DNA from: Argyresthia goedartella
Lineage: Eukaryota; Arthropoda; Insecta; Lepidoptera; Argyresthiidae
Direction of reading: 5' to 3'
Assembly (NCBI GenBank): GCA_949825045.1
Contig: OX463813.1
Coordinates: 26,394,001 to 26,458,000 of the forward strand
DNA length: 64,000 nucleotides
Shown here: positions 31,420-43,079 of the stretch, piece by piece
Position numbering within the stretch: the first letter of the stretch is position 1
Layout of the letters: each line of letters opens with the position of its first letter
Program-made: the position numbers and the translations under genes
The notes under the pieces: model-generated
What the model saw: the letters and a program-made list of their open reading frames with translations, nothing else
Database searches by the model: none
Told to the model about the DNA's origin: nothing

Positions 31420-31745
31420 AACTTATGAATGCACCTGGTTAAATTCATGGAGTATGAAATTAGCCGCACCAATTACTTTGTAAACTACATTTTGCATTTA
31501 ATCCCAAGCTGTTGACTTTTCACTAAAATTATATAGTGTGTTACTCTGACGGTGTCTACAAATAAAACGACACCTCATTTGTTAAAATCCGTCAAGCTAT
31601 TTGGACTGCAGCGGTTTTTTTTAATTTTAAAACCCCCACAACTCCGCCATTTTGAAAGATTCCCGAAAACTAAACCGCCAAAAAAAACAATTTAACTATA
31701 GAACATGCTCGCAAATTCACGAGAATCAGTTGAGAAATTCAGTCT
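31420..31745 (-). repeat. Dispersed repeat R4, long minus copy
   Basis: Inverted counterpart of 18285-18600. It includes 'gccgcaccaattactttgtaaactacattttgc', 'ttgacttttcactaaaatta', 'ggactgcagcggtttttt' and 'cacgagaatcag'. Open frames over it are not coding. Confidence 0.75.
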
Positions 31746-31899
31746 GCAGAGGAGAACAACCGGACAAACGAAAGCATTTTTTCCCAATCCTGAAACGGAG
31801 ACGCCTCATCGCTTCGCTCGGTCGGTCAATTAACTCAGTCAGCTCGTTTCATTCTGGAATTTAGCGATTGTTTGGCCAAGTTATATATACAATACTAAA

Positions 31900-32580
31900 A
31901 TTTAAAAACGCGTTATAAAACAAAACTCTCCTTACTCCTACTCCTTTAATGTATTGTATTTAAACGCATTTCATATTGTCAACTAATGTATTGTATTTAA
32001 ACGCATTTCATATTTTCAACACGACAACACAATCGTTGATTTATTTTAAGCCATAATTTTTTTCAATAAGACCAACGTCTGACCTTGAAATTTTATCACG
32101 TCAGTTCCAGAATTGTCATTCAACTCACGAACAAAATGAGCGTTTTTGACAGTAGGCACAGGATGTTTTTTACTAATTAGTAATAATAGTAGTCACCCCA
32201 CTGTAATACATTACAAGTACGGACTGCGGTAACATTGCAGGGAAGCGGCTATCTTATGCTTGGCCGAATTCTAGAGGCTAAACAACATCTTGTCTTATAT
32301 TTATTCTTCCCATTTTCACTGTGGAATGGAATGGAATGGTTTACGTAAGGAAATCCCAGAATTCCGTCTACCACCTTCCAGCTCCATCATCATCAGGTGA
32401 TGACGATGATAACATCGCCGGGAGATATGACTGTGGACTTAACTTACTTAACTTAATTTAGCTCAAACTCGATAGGTTTACAAGTAAGCATCCTAGGGTT
32501 TCCTCTCCCACCTTCGAGCTCCATCATCAGACCAGCTCAATGGTACCATATTTTTGTATTAACATCTGAGCTACAAATAT
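31900..32580. other. Non-coding, short duplications
   Basis: 'aatgtattgtatttaaacgcatttcatatt' occurs twice in tandem at 31949-32016. 'ccaccttc(c/g)agctccatcatca' occurs at about 32372 and 32510. No gene is supported. Confidence 0.5.
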
Positions 32581-32933
32581 GACACCGTAAGATTGTCCAA
32601 ACAGTTAGTTTATAAACTAACACGTTAGTTTGTAGACTAACGACAAATTGTAAACCAGACCGACAGGGCCTAAAATTGACGTTTATTTTGCTCTTACATT
32701 TATTATTGTAACACGAAGGCTACCCCCTCTAATTTTCACCAGTGTTTGCCCTGAGGGGTATTTCCTATGCAATTCAAGTTTAAACCAGTTCACAACTTAA
32801 CGGTTTTATTATAAACTAACGCGTCATATCGTCAGAAGTACGGTACAGTTCATAATTTATAAATAGTTTGTAAACCAACGAAAGAAAAAAACGTTACATT
32901 ATAAACTTACGCTTTTGACATTCTTATGGTGAC
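32581..32933 (+). mobile_element. Hairpin-core MITE, unit C
   Basis: 353 bp. Left tip 'gacaccgtaagattgtccaaac', right tip 'gcttttgacattcttatggtgac'; these pair as inverted repeats and match the tips of units A and B. The core is shared ('accagaccgacaggg', 'tttgccctgaggggtattt', 'caattcaagtttaaaccagtt'). The GC stem-loop has largely been lost ('gaaggctaccccctct'). AAACTAACG words flank the core on both sides. Confidence 0.75.
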
Positions 32934-33313
32934 TTATACAAACCAAGATTCGTAATGATAGAAGAACGAGAACTGGACGAAATTTCCATTCCTAGATTTG
33001 TTGCACACTGTTACTGGTACTTAGTTACAAGTGGACTTGAGGATGTAAATAAAAATGCATAAAAAACCTTCATTCTGAAGGCATCAGGCGATGATTTAGC
33101 AACTTGCTTCGCGACTATTGGTCGATGTTTTTGTTATCGTCAAATAATCCTCACGTCTCCTTTTGCTGTCCTGAACACGCTTTATGGTTCAAAGAGTAAT
33201 TAGCAACGGAATCTCTCAGCTGGTTAATATCTCGCTCAGCTCAGCCAAAAAGCCAATTACATTCGCCCGAGCAAATAAAATGAACACCAAAAGCAAATTT
33301 TCGGATAGGTACT

Positions 33314-33502
33314 ATCGAACCAACTGAATCATGACCCACTTGCCTGATAATTCGTTTGAAACTTTCAAACTTGTAAGATCTATCTATCTGTCAGTGTCTA
33401 ATCAAATGATAACAAGTTCGTTACCAAGGAAATAAACCTTCAAGCGAATTTCGACGTTTAGCAAAATAAGCTTATGGTGGGTCATGATTCAGATGGTTCG
33501 AT
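33314..33502. mobile_element. 189-bp MITE with 26-bp terminal inverted repeats
   Basis: The left end 'atcgaaccaactgaatcatg' (33314 on) and the right end (33477-33502) pair over 26 bases with a single mismatch. The interior is AT-rich and non-coding. A clear target duplication is not seen ('ggtact' versus 'tgtaca'). The superfamily is unknown. Confidence 0.8.
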
Positions 33503-33804
33503 TGTACATTAATTAATCAAAGTATACTTCATTATTCCAATACAAATATATTGTTTGTATGATCTGGTTTTGCTTGAAACATTGTCTTTAGATTTATCAG
33601 GTTGACTAGGAAAGGTTGTGTATCCCTAAAATAGTTAGGCCAATGGTTGTTTAATGAGGCGCAATTGAAATGGTTACTTTTACTTACTTTATTGTACAAA
33701 ACTACACTAACACGCTGGAAAATGGAAAACCCATGTATCATTAATTTTATTAGCAGCATGAAATGTTTCCATCTGGGCTGGTAGAGGCACACTAGCGTTG
33801 AAAT

Positions 33805-34110
33805 TCAATTCAACCGACTTCAAAAAAAAAGGAGGTTCTCAATTCGTCTGGTTTTTTGTGTTTGTTACGCGATTGCTCCGTCAATTATGAACCGATTTTG
33901 ATGATTCTTGTTGTGAGTGGTAGGATAGTAGGTCACACTTGAGATGGTCTCATAATTTAGCCCTTTTTGATAAAATCAGCAAATACAAAAAATATACACA
34001 TTGGTTTGTGGTTCCGTGCAGCAAAAGTTTTGATGAGGACTTTTCATGTATATTGTCTTCAATCGGATCTCGACCGGGGAGAACGAAATAGGTAAGGCTT
34101 GAACTTAAAG
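33805..34110 (+). repeat. 'ccgacttcaaaaaa' repeat, plus copy
   Basis: Starts 'aaccgacttcaaaaaaaaaggaggttctcaattcg' and continues with 'gttacgcgattgctccgtcaattatgaaccg'. The inverted partner is 15670-16035. Non-coding. Confidence 0.7.
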
Positions 34111-35240
34111 TGTTTTTTTTTTTTTATTTTTAACTTGGTGAATTATAATGTTTTTATAAGGCTTTAAATTGACGTAGGTAATCAAAATTACGCTACATAG
34201 CAACCGTATTTCGAATGGACCATCTATAGGTTAATGTTCGTAGTAAGTAAAACTCTTACAGCCACTTTTTTCATTTATTTTTAAAACTTATCAAAAATGC
34301 CAAATACCAATACAAAGAAGAGTAGATACTTAAAGTTTAAAGTGTTTAAAAGATTGGAAGTCCCTGCAAATGCCTAGATTCTAAACTATAATATCCATAA
34401 TTCCTAGAACTGAGGTCTTTCCCACCTCTGTTCTTCAGATTATGAATTTGCTTTCCGGCCTGAGCTTGCTTCGAAGACCTGGAACCAGAATGCCTGAAGG
34501 ACCTGGTTCTTGGAAATGGTCGGCCTGAATGGTAGTTCTTCATATGCGAGTCTTTTGTTTGCTTTCTGATGGCATTTAAATAATAAGAAACTTATCGAAT
34601 ACAATTGCGATCAACTAATATTAGTTTTAGTCGTCGTATTTATCAAATTTTTATGAATCGGCATTCCGATTAAACATTTTCAAATAATATATTTTCTTTT
34701 ATGAATATTTAGCTGCGCTCCATTTAAGCCTAACCTAAATAAAAGACGGTATTAGAACAAATTATGTAATTTAAACCAAATTATGCGTTTTTCAATGTTA
34801 CCCCATTGAAAAAGAAATTCTCCTCATGACTGGTGGGCTGAAATGGGAATTGTTAAATCACATTTAAGACATAACTTCTGCCGCCGCTACAAAAACAATT
34901 AGTAAACACAACAAAAATACAAATTGCATCTCGATTATTGCTAAAAACAACTCTAGTGGCTTTATGTACGGTCAGCGCAGTTATATCTTTATCATTAGTT
35001 TTTTTTTGTCTGTTAACTATTATTTAGATAATGGTACAGTTGCCGTCACGTAGCATTGTACGCAATGAACGCAGGCGACAATACATTTTGTATGGAATCC
35101 AGCGTTTTTTTTACGAGATGGGAACTGTACTCTGGTTTCAAATGTACAATCACGAACATTATTTGTCGACTAGGTAATAAAATATATGTATTGTAAGAAC
35201 CAGAATCAGCTGGACCGGCATGCATACTATTATAGTATAC
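34111..35240. other. No supported gene
   Basis: A 65-codon minus frame at 34346-34543 is rich in Ser, Arg and Lys ('RTRSFRHSGSRSSKQAQAGK'). It is unlike its AT-rich surroundings but has no recognisable domain or splice context. The remainder is AT-rich and unassigned. Confidence 0.35.
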
Positions 35241-35249
35241 CTATGTGAC

Positions 35250-35560
35250 GATTAGAGACCTACCGAAGGCTCGGCTTCGATTTCAGCAAAGTTTCGGCAA
35301 AAAAAGAGGTTTCAGCCACGGTTTCGGTTTCGGTCAAAATCTGGTTAAATATTCGGCTCGGGCGAAATATACGTTTTGTAGCTGATAACTACGAGTAATA
35401 TGTATTTTTTATACCTAAAAAAATACCTAGTAAAAACTCTTTTTTAATTTGCAATGTTTCAAATAACACGTAAAAAATCTTACACTAAGAGAGAGGTAAG
35501 TTTCGATTTCGGTTTCGGATTCGGCTGAAAATCCAGTACCGGTTGGTCACTAGTAAAAAT
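35250..35560. repeat. Degenerate TTTCGG simple repeat
   Basis: Repeated 'tttcgg' words ('cggtttcggtttcggtc', 'ttcgatttcggtttcggattcgg') in two clusters around 35270-35360 and 35508-35545. Confidence 0.7.
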
Positions 35561-36056
35561 AGCTGTTTAGGTAACGGGGGCTGGCGGGATAGCGAAACTG
35601 GCGGGCTAATAGTTAGGTGTTATTTCAAATTTACTGAAAGACGGAAATAAGCTAATTGATAAAATTTGAGGATTGATAAGGAGTTTTAAAAGAGGAAAAT
35701 TTAGGCATAAAAATTATGTATTGTATAACATAAAATTAATGGACAGTGAAAAAAAAAACTCCTTACGCCCATGTAACGACGACAGTGAAACGGCCAAGCC
35801 ACATATTTTGACTGAGGTGTAGAGTTTGTGAAGTTAGGGCTTCTAAAGTTAAGGCGTGTACAGTTAGAAGCTTGGCTCTATATGAGTTCTGATAACTTTT
35901 TGACACTGCGAGCCATATGGTGGTGTGGTGTAAGACGCCAAAACGAAAGGTCGTGCGTACGGTTGTGATTGTGGCATTTAGTTATTTTTATTCGTAGAAT
36001 ACTGAATGGGTACTAAGTAAGATGGCTGTGATGCAGTTATCTATGATTTACTGTTT

Positions 36057-36389
36057 ATGGAGTGCTCAATTGGAAAGTGCAAGAAGTTGTACCATGTTAA
36101 GTTCCTGGGATTAACTGAGTTGTCGTTCGAAGAGTTAAGTGCGGAGTACAAGGATTCCTGGATATATCCGGCGTGCAGGTGCAGTCTACCTAAGACAGGG
36201 AATGTGAATACACCAATCAAAGATGTAGTTTGGAACAAGACCTTCACGCCAAAGAGCTTTGTCAACGTACAACCGCGAGGCTCTCGTCATAATTTGGATG
36301 AGACCGTAGACGCTGATAATACTGAACACTCTAAAGGAGCTCAGACAAGAAATGAAATATCAGCAGGAACATCAAATGATGAACTTTGA
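36057..36389 (+). pseudogene. LINE-1 ORF1, PHD-like finger region
   Basis: RNA-binding/accessory protein of the LINE. 'CSIGKCKKLYHVK' followed by '...DSWIYPACRCSLPKTG' has the spacing of a PHD finger. One expected Cys is replaced ('WIYPAC', where WxCPxC is usual). A possible first Cys lies upstream in frame ('GCDAVIYDLLF') behind a stop codon, so the listed Met is not necessarily the original start. The frame shifts at about 36380 into the coiled-coil segment. Confidence 0.7.
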
Positions 36390-37076
36390 TCGACTTCAAG
36401 AACAGCTGAACCATATACAGGTGGAAATGCAAGACCTCCGCAATAACATGAGGATAGTTGAAGAAAACACCTTGAAGCTAGACCAAATAGAAAACCTTAT
36501 AAAAAGAAAAGATTCCACCAAAGTATGTGAAAAGATCGTGCAGGAATAAAATATTGACCAATCACAAGAAGTGCCACTTTCATACGCAAAAATAGTGGTT
36601 AATAAAAGCAACCAAGATAGAAGTGTAGTTGCTAAAAGTCGGGCCACGAAAACAGCGACAATCGTAGTGTCAGAAATATCAAGCGAGGACAATGTTAATA
36701 TGGAAGACATAGATAAGAGTAAGAATCAGGAAGGAGAGTAAGAGACAGTGAAACAGAAAAAAAGCAAGTACCCTAGGAGTTAGGTAAAAAAGGAGGATGC
36801 GCAAATGCAGCAGAAATACAAGGAACAGAGCGGAAAAAATACCTGCATGTTTGGCAAGTTAACAAGGAGACGACGGTTGAGATGATGGAAACATTTGTCA
36901 AAAAGATCTGCGGTGAAAGTGACATCATAAAGGTGGTCAAAATTACACAAAAAAAGGAGAGAGGTTATGCTTCATTTATCATAACAGTACCGGAAAATAA
37001 GTACAATAAATTGTGCGAGCCGGACCATTGGGCAATTAATATTGAATATTGTGAGTGGGTGTGGTTTCGTAGATAA
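36352..37076 (+). pseudogene. LINE-1 ORF1, coiled coil and C-terminal part
   Basis: The first open piece (36352-36549) is a strong coiled coil ('LQEQLNHIQVEMQDLRNNM'). A second piece (36882-37076; 'FVKKICGESDIIKVVKITQK' and '...SFIITVPENKYNKL') looks like the RRM-like C-terminal domain of such ORF1 proteins and ends in '...PDHWAINIEYCEWVWF'. The two are in different frames with stops between, so ORF1 is dead. Confidence 0.65.
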
Positions 37077-37498
37077 GATACCAAATCACATGGTCAAAAG
37101 TGAAGTTACACTATACTACCAAAACGTTCGAGGCCTGAGGACCAAGCTGAAAAGTTTTTATACAAACATCTCATTTTTGACGGAGGACATTTTCGCAATT
37201 ACAGAAACGAGTTGTACAGAATCAATACAGAACGCAGAAATGGTTCCACCCAGTTATGTGATTCTGCGTTGCGACAGGGCGGATGGCCGCAAGCAAGGCG
37301 GAGCGTGTCTCGTGGCCATACCGCGATTCGAGCTACGCCGACTCGCTGTGCCGGGTGATGTGATCATTGATGCTTATTTATTTGAACTGGTTGCTGGTGC
37401 AGTCTATTTAAAAAATAGGCTATTATGGATATTGTGTTGTATGTACATACCACCAGGTGCTAGTGAGTCAGATTACATGATGATGTTTAGACTAATAG
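37042..37498 (+). pseudogene. LINE-1 ORF2, endonuclease N-terminal half
   Basis: 'LYYQNVRGLRTKLKSFY' is the first endonuclease motif (Asn). 'FAITETSCTESI' holds the catalytic Glu. The text runs to '...SESDYMMMFRLI' and is cut by the inserted LINE. The second half resumes at about 38839. The frame overlaps the end of ORF1 by about 35 bases. Confidence 0.8.
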
Positions 37499-38831
37499 TA
37501 AGTAATAGTAGTAGTAATTTATGGTGGTTGGGATAAAGTTCATGTTAAAAAAAATCTCATTTCTAATCCTCAGCTAATTCTTGAAGGCCAGACTCTAGAG
37601 CGTGTTGACGAGGCCAGGAATCTGGGAATCATATTTGACACTTACCTACGATTTGAAACTCATGTCTTGAATTTAGTGAAGAGTTGTATGTATCGTTTAA
37701 GGGTTTTGTACAAAATCCGTAACCTTATCTGCGAAAGGGCACGTATTATTCTGTGCGAGTCACTGATTTTATCTCGACTCAACTACGGAGATATACTTTA
37801 TGGTCCGCGTCTTCTATTGAAGACGCAGCGTTTAGTGCAGCGCATACAAAATGCCTGTTGTAGGTTTTGCTTTGATGTACCACCTCGTAGTCATATCACC
37901 CCATACTTAAACTCTGCTGGAATGCTCAAAATGGAACTGCGTAGGGACTTACACCTTTCAAGTGTGGTGTTTGATGTCATCAAGTTTAAAAAACCTGAGT
38001 ACCTGTACCGAAAATTAAAGGTGGCAACATCTCACCCCAGATATGGCATGAGGGATATTCGAGCACCTCTTGAAGGTCATATTCACCGCACGGTGGCATT
38101 TAGAGGTAGCTTCCGCTTCCAAGTTACCAAATGTTGGAATGATATTCCGCCGGCTATAAGAAATCTAACCTCCAAATACACCTTCAAAACACATATGAAG
38201 TCGCACCTGATTCAAAAGCAAAAACTAGGAATTTCTCTTTCCAACATTGGATAGTCGGGCTACCTCTGCCATTTTCATATATTTTTTAGTTAGATATCTT
38301 ATGATTTTAGTAAACATATTCACACTATACCCATTCTGCTACTCACTACTCACGTGGCATAATATACTTATATACCTATTGATATAATCTTCATGTATAT
38401 TTTGTACTATCCTACTCATGAAAGTATTGAAACATATTTATGTGCAATGTATTTATTTATTTCCACATCTTTAAACACTTGTAAGGATATATCTATTTCT
38501 GACACTTTTTTATTATTATTCTTTTCATTCACATTCACATTCGGATGTAACTGCTGAGTCTCCGCGTCTCCTAGGTGAGGGCTGAAAACCAGTGCTGCTC
38601 TTAACGAGCAATAAACACTGAGCTTTGACCTTTTCGCGTCAATGCAGCGCGCCTACATACCGACCTATATTCTTCTTTTTGTTTTATTGTTTTAGTAATA
38701 ATCTTATGAGTTTTTTTTTATTACTTTGCTTTTATTTAAGTTATTTTATAGTTGCACCTCCGTATCACTTTTAATTTGTATGTGTGCTGCTTTGATGCAA
38801 TAAACGTTAATCTAATCTAATCTAATCTTAT
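37499..38831 (+). mobile_element. 5'-truncated LINE inserted in LINE-1 (LINE-2)
   Basis: It contains only the end of an ORF2 (thumb region) and a 3' UTR, ending in a (TCTAA)n tail at about 38808-38831. CTAATAG occurs directly before (37492-37498) and after (38832-38838). The right copy continues the host LINE's endonuclease in frame, proving insertion into LINE-1. At the left junction, 'taagtaatagtagtagtaat' is filler of unknown source. Confidence 0.85.
37535..38254 (+). pseudogene. LINE-2 RT C-terminal (thumb) region
   Basis: Open from near the 5' truncation point to TAG 38252-38254. 'VDEARNLGIIFD' is the usual post-palm motif. 'LILSRLNYGDILYG' and 'LQRIQNACCRFCF' type segments follow, then the Trp-Asn-x-x-Pro motif in 'KCWNDIPPAIRNL' that ends most Jockey/CR1-group proteins. 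The catalytic palm is missing, so it is not functional. Confidence 0.85.
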
Positions 38832-38838
38832 CTAATAG

Positions 38839-39242
38839 AAAAGTATTGTGATATGTTTAAGAGTGTAATTGTTGTAGGCGATTTTAATTTGCATTCCAGT
38901 TCAGTCGAAATTCAAAACTATTACGAGTATTTTGTGACGTATTGTGGGTTCAGACAGAGTAATGCCGTAAATAATTGCAATAACCGTCAATTAGATCTAG
39001 TCCTAACTAAGTTTGAGAATGATAGCTCGAGTGTAAGTGTGCGCGTGGCAGCCTCGCCCCTATTACGGGTGGATAACTATCACCCACCGCTAGAAGTGAC
39101 TGTGACCATGAGCGGTCGCGCTAGATCGCATCGAAACTACACGGATAGTGAGGCTGACTCATCGCGGCAGGTCACTGACTTGACAGGTTGGAATTTTGAC
39201 AAAGCGGATTTTGTTTCGCTGTACTCGCAACTTGCGAAATAG
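38839..39242 (+). pseudogene. LINE-1 ORF2, endonuclease C-terminal half
   Basis: 'VIVVGDFNLHSS' is the GDFN catalytic motif. 'QLDLVLTK' and 'DNYHPPLEV' (His of the final motif) follow at the expected distances. It ends at a TAG after 'SLYSQLAK'. It continues the segment cut at 37498. Confidence 0.85.
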
Positions 39243-39499
39243 TGTAAACTTAGGGTATAATTATCCTAAGTGGTATACTAAAGACGTGATTCGCGACATA
39301 AAGCTGAAAGGGTATCTACATATAAATACAAAACTAGTAAATTATTAACAGATTACGATCAATTTTCTTTGAGCTCATGATCAGTACATTAGACAGGTCT
39401 AAAAACATCTATATGAAGAATCAAAGGCATTCTGGAAGTACGTTATGTCCAGAAGAGGTAACAGGTGCCCGCTAAATATCATTAAGGATGACAAGGTGT

Positions 39500-40444
39500 T
39501 AGCAGAAAAGGATATTGCTCAGGAATTTGCGCGATACTTTCATTCCATGTACAGTAAGAACCGCGCAAAGCTGGACATCGATGCGGCCATGTTGGAGGCA
39601 GAGGCTAATGCTTAGGGCAGGTGAGGAGCGCGCTCCAGCGACTGAAGCCGAAGCCAGTCGGAATTACATCATATGTGTTGAAGGACTGTCGGCATGCGTT
39701 GGCAGAACCCCTGACATTTATATTTAATAAATGCCTATCACGAGCAGTTTTCCCGGAGAGATGGAAGGCAAGGGGAGGGCAAGTTCCAGAATTGAGGGTT
39801 ATAGACCTGTGGCAGTGCTTTCTTCGCCGGCTAAAGTATTTGAGTCAGCTATCCAAAAGGTAGTACTGTCGCAGGTGGAGCCGCAGCTGTCAGATGCTCA
39901 GCACGGGTTTAGGCAAGCGCGTAGTACAGCCAGTAATCTGTTTAATCTTATGACCCAAGTTGTTCCCGTGGTGGATGGTGGAGGACAGGAGAACACCGCC
40001 TATCTCGATTACAAAAAAGCGTTTGATTTGGTAGACAACGATGTGCTCTTCAGAAAACTGGCTAATGTGAGTTGTACTCCTCGTCTACTTAGTTTCTTCA
40101 TCAGCTATATGAGGGATAGAACACAGTATGTGGAGTACAACGGATATCAGTCACAATCTTATTACACTAGATCTGGGGTAAACCAGGGAAGTACGTTAGG
40201 GCCATTAAAATTCTTAATTATGATTAATGACTTACCTCAATATGTAAATAGTGCCAACTGTTTATTGTTTGCGGATGATCTTAAACTCTCGCTATCAGTT
40301 AACAGTACCCGGGACTGTGTGAAGCTTCAGGAAGACATTGATGGAATAGTGGAATGGAGCAAAACCAACAAACTTGAATTTAATGTTTATAAATGTGTAA
40401 TCATTTCTTTTACTCGCAAAATTGTCATGACTTGTACCCACTAA
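39500..40444 (+). pseudogene. LINE-1 ORF2, reverse transcriptase
   Basis: Frame-shifted pieces at 39515-39863 lead into the long frame 39731-40444. RT blocks: 'YRPVAVLSSPAKVFE', 'DAQHGFRQARST', 'TAYLDYKKAFDLVD' (first Asp), 'GVNQGSTLGPLKFLIMINDL', 'LLFADDLKLSLS' (catalytic FADD). 'GVNQGS' differs from the usual GVPQGS. The protein ends prematurely after 'ISFTRKI'. Confidence 0.85.
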
Positions 40445-41041
40445 CGTATAAAGAATGTTCAACGGCCAAGTCACACACATTAACTATAATAATAAAGAAA
40501 TCGCAGTAAGGAACCTTAGACTTGGCACGACTTTGTGTAGATTTCATTAATTTTTAGAGATAAACAAGCAGCTCCATCGAGACTTGGCTAGTTTTTTACA
40601 GAATGCTTTTGGTGGGATATTACCTTTAGAATGCGGAATTTTCATAGCAAAAATCAAAGATTAATCTTTATTTATTTAACGTTTATTTATTTATCGAATA
40701 TAGATAAATCTGAATAGTATATTGTATCGTTTGTATTGTATTTTACCAAGGGAGTAAACAACTACTTGTAAGGCGAGAGTGTATTTGAATCCAGAGAGGA
40801 GCGAGATATTCACAGTACTTTGAAGTACACGAGTTTAAATTAGTTGTTACTCCTGAGATAAGCACTTTACTTTTTATCACGGTCTATGAGAAAATGAGTA
40901 AGGTAAGGTAAAACAAGAATAATTCTAGACGAGTTATACATAAGAATAGTATTTATTTACATACAATTGGTAACAATAACATTTATAATCAGAAGTAATG
41001 GACCAAATTAACATTTCCTGAAAATACTTTCGCTTTTACCC
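40445..41041. other. No gene seen
   Basis: AT-rich sequence following the truncated LINE; nothing recognised. Confidence 0.4.
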
Positions 41042-41288
41042 AATAATAATAATAATACCTTGGACACTATTTACACACATTGATCTAGCCCCAAACTAGG
41101 ATTCCCTGTGGTACTAGACAACGGTACACATACTTATATAGATAAATACTATACTAAGATAGATAAACAACCATGACTAGGGTACAAACATCCGTTCTCA
41201 TCAAACAAATATTTGCCCCCACCGGGACTCGAACCCGGGACCCTTGGCTTCGAAGGCAGGGTCACTGCCGACTCGGCCATTCGGGTCG
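41042..41288 (-). mobile_element. tRNA-headed SINE, copy D
   Basis: Family 1 on the minus strand: (AAT)n tail, 'ccttggacactatttacacacattg', body, box B complement at about 41222-41236, and 'gccgactcggccattcgggtcgtc' at the head. Confidence 0.85.
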
Positions 41289-41644
41289 TCAGTCAATGTT
41301 TTTACTCTTAAACTTTTAAAATCTTGTTTCCACTAATTAACTAGTGGAGTAACTATTTTTTAAAGAAATATCAGCTTACGAAATCGGAAACAAACAAAGG
41401 CGGAATGCATTTAGTGCGTTCTGCGTAAACTTGCCTCACCATTTTTTTTTTAACTTTAGATTAAACTTACTTTTTTTATTTGGTCCGCGTTTCAATATCA
41501 ATATATACCTATGGAGTTTGGGGCTGTCAATTAAAAATTAGTGAAAGTGATTATTTCCTCTGTACTGACTGGCAACACAAATTAAAAAAGTGACTTTACC
41601 TCCTCTTACGTGTTTCGGATGACTGTAAGTCCCGGCTACACCCG

Positions 41645-41845
41645 CTATTCTTTGGTAGTAGCAGTCGTGAAGATGTGCCAGAGGCCCTAATAGGGCAGCT
41701 TGAAATCTTCTGACGGTCGGGTTGGCCATGGCCACTATCCCGTCACTCCTGCACCGAGCCGGCGGGCGGCGCGGTCGAATATGGCTCAATCTTACTCGTA
41801 TCCGGGTAAAGGCCTGTGCACCTCGGTGAGGACAGTCATGGGCTA
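41645..41845 (-). repeat. Dispersed repeat R6, minus copy
   Basis: Inverted partner of 16866-17065. Shared words are 'agaggccctaatagggcag', 'gaatatggctcaatcttac' and 'ggtgagg'. Frames here are non-coding. Confidence 0.7.
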
Positions 41846-42454
41846 CGTTTCTAATTTTATTTATATGACAGTTACTGTTGATACCTCTACATAGTCTTTA
41901 TAATTAAACGTAGAGTTTACACAACAATAAATATCGTTTTCCCAGAAATTATATTTACAGAGCGCCATTAAATGAAGTAAAATAGACTCGTTTTCAAAAC
42001 GAAACGGTCCCAAAAGTGAGAAATTTCAATTAAATTATTTGTTCAGTAGGGCTGTTGCTGAACGTACAAATGTGGTTTGGTTTTATTGCCATTATACTAT
42101 AGAGGTAGCTTAGTAAAATTAATTAAATTTTTAGTGTAAATCTCTATTGGGAAACTTGTATTTTAATCCTTTATTTTGGCATGCATTTTGGCATGTTGTC
42201 ACAAAATTCACCATAAATATATAAAACAACTGTTCTACCATGCTTCAACCATAAAGAGTTCATAGTAATATCCTCATGAACAATATTTGCGGTGAAAAAC
42301 AATTCTGTTAAGAAAAATCGCTTAAACAGTAAGAGTCGGACTCACACAGAAAGGTCACATAAAGAATGTAAAAAACACATTTTTTTTTAAATTGCGGGTA
42401 TTTGTTACTGTTGCGGAACAGATATACACATTCTATGACAATTTCAACTCTCTA

Positions 42455-42724
42455 CATAATAAATAAATAATATAAAAAATATTAGAGGATAATCTTACAC
42501 AAATCGAACTAGGCCTAATAGTCAGCTCAATAAGGCTTGTGTTATGGGTACTAGACGACGATATGTTTAATAGAGATAAATACTTATGTAAATTCATAGA
42601 AAACATCGAAAAACTAAGAAACAAATATCCATGCTCATTACATAAATATTTGCCCTTACCGGGAATCGAACCCAGGACCGTCAGCTTCGTAGGCAGAGTC
42701 ACTTCCCTCTAGGCTAAACCGGTC
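42455..42724 (-). mobile_element. tRNA-headed SINE, diverged copy E
   Basis: Tail 'aataaataatataa', body 'gggtactagacgacgatatg', box B complement 'accgggaatcgaacccaggacc' (about 42657), head 'ctaaaccggtcgtcgg'. It keeps the family layout but differs at many sites from copies A-D, so it is an older subfamily. Confidence 0.7.
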
Positions 42725-43070
42725 GTCGGTGAGATACAGCCCGCCGACGGACAAACAGACAGGCGAACAGCGGAGCCTTAGTGATACGGTAGCCCAGTAT
42801 CACACCCACAGGGTACGGAACTCTGAGAAACTTAAACGATCTCACTTTAGAATCACGTTGAATAAAAGCGCCTTCATTTTCCTTACACTTTTTAAGTATC
42901 GAGTTGAAGTCTATATAAAGGAATCGAAAATTAATATGCTTTTCACACCACCTCGACGACGCCTATTAACTATCATGAAAACCTTACTTAAAGCAACTCA
43001 TTATATCCTGTTCTTTATTTAAAATCCCTTTATATTAATAATTAAAAATGTTTTTGTATGAAATCAGATA
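42725..43070. other. Non-coding repeat scraps
   Basis: 'gggtacggaactctgagaaa' is part of the 'gggttccgtacc' repeat class. The 97-codon frame over it is not a gene. Confidence 0.4.
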
Positions 43071-43079
43071 CGTTTTGTA

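Larger units (their letters stand above)
36000..40444 (+). mobile_element. LINE with PHD-finger ORF1 (LINE-1), split by a younger LINE
   Basis: Non-LTR retrotransposon of the Jockey/CR1 group, judged from its domain order: PHD-type finger and coiled coil in ORF1, then an apurinic-type endonuclease and RT in ORF2. ORF1 and ORF2 are broken by several frameshifts. The endonuclease is interrupted at 37499-38831 by another LINE, with CTAATAG on both sides. The copy stops after the RT palm ('FADD' block plus about 55 residues), so the thumb and 3' UTR are missing. The 5' limit is an estimate. Confidence 0.85.

Noticed and set aside
34346..34543. Ser/Arg/Lys-rich 65-codon minus frame as an SR-type exon
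   Set aside because: Composition alone is weak; no acceptor or donor fits and an in-frame stop lies close upstream.
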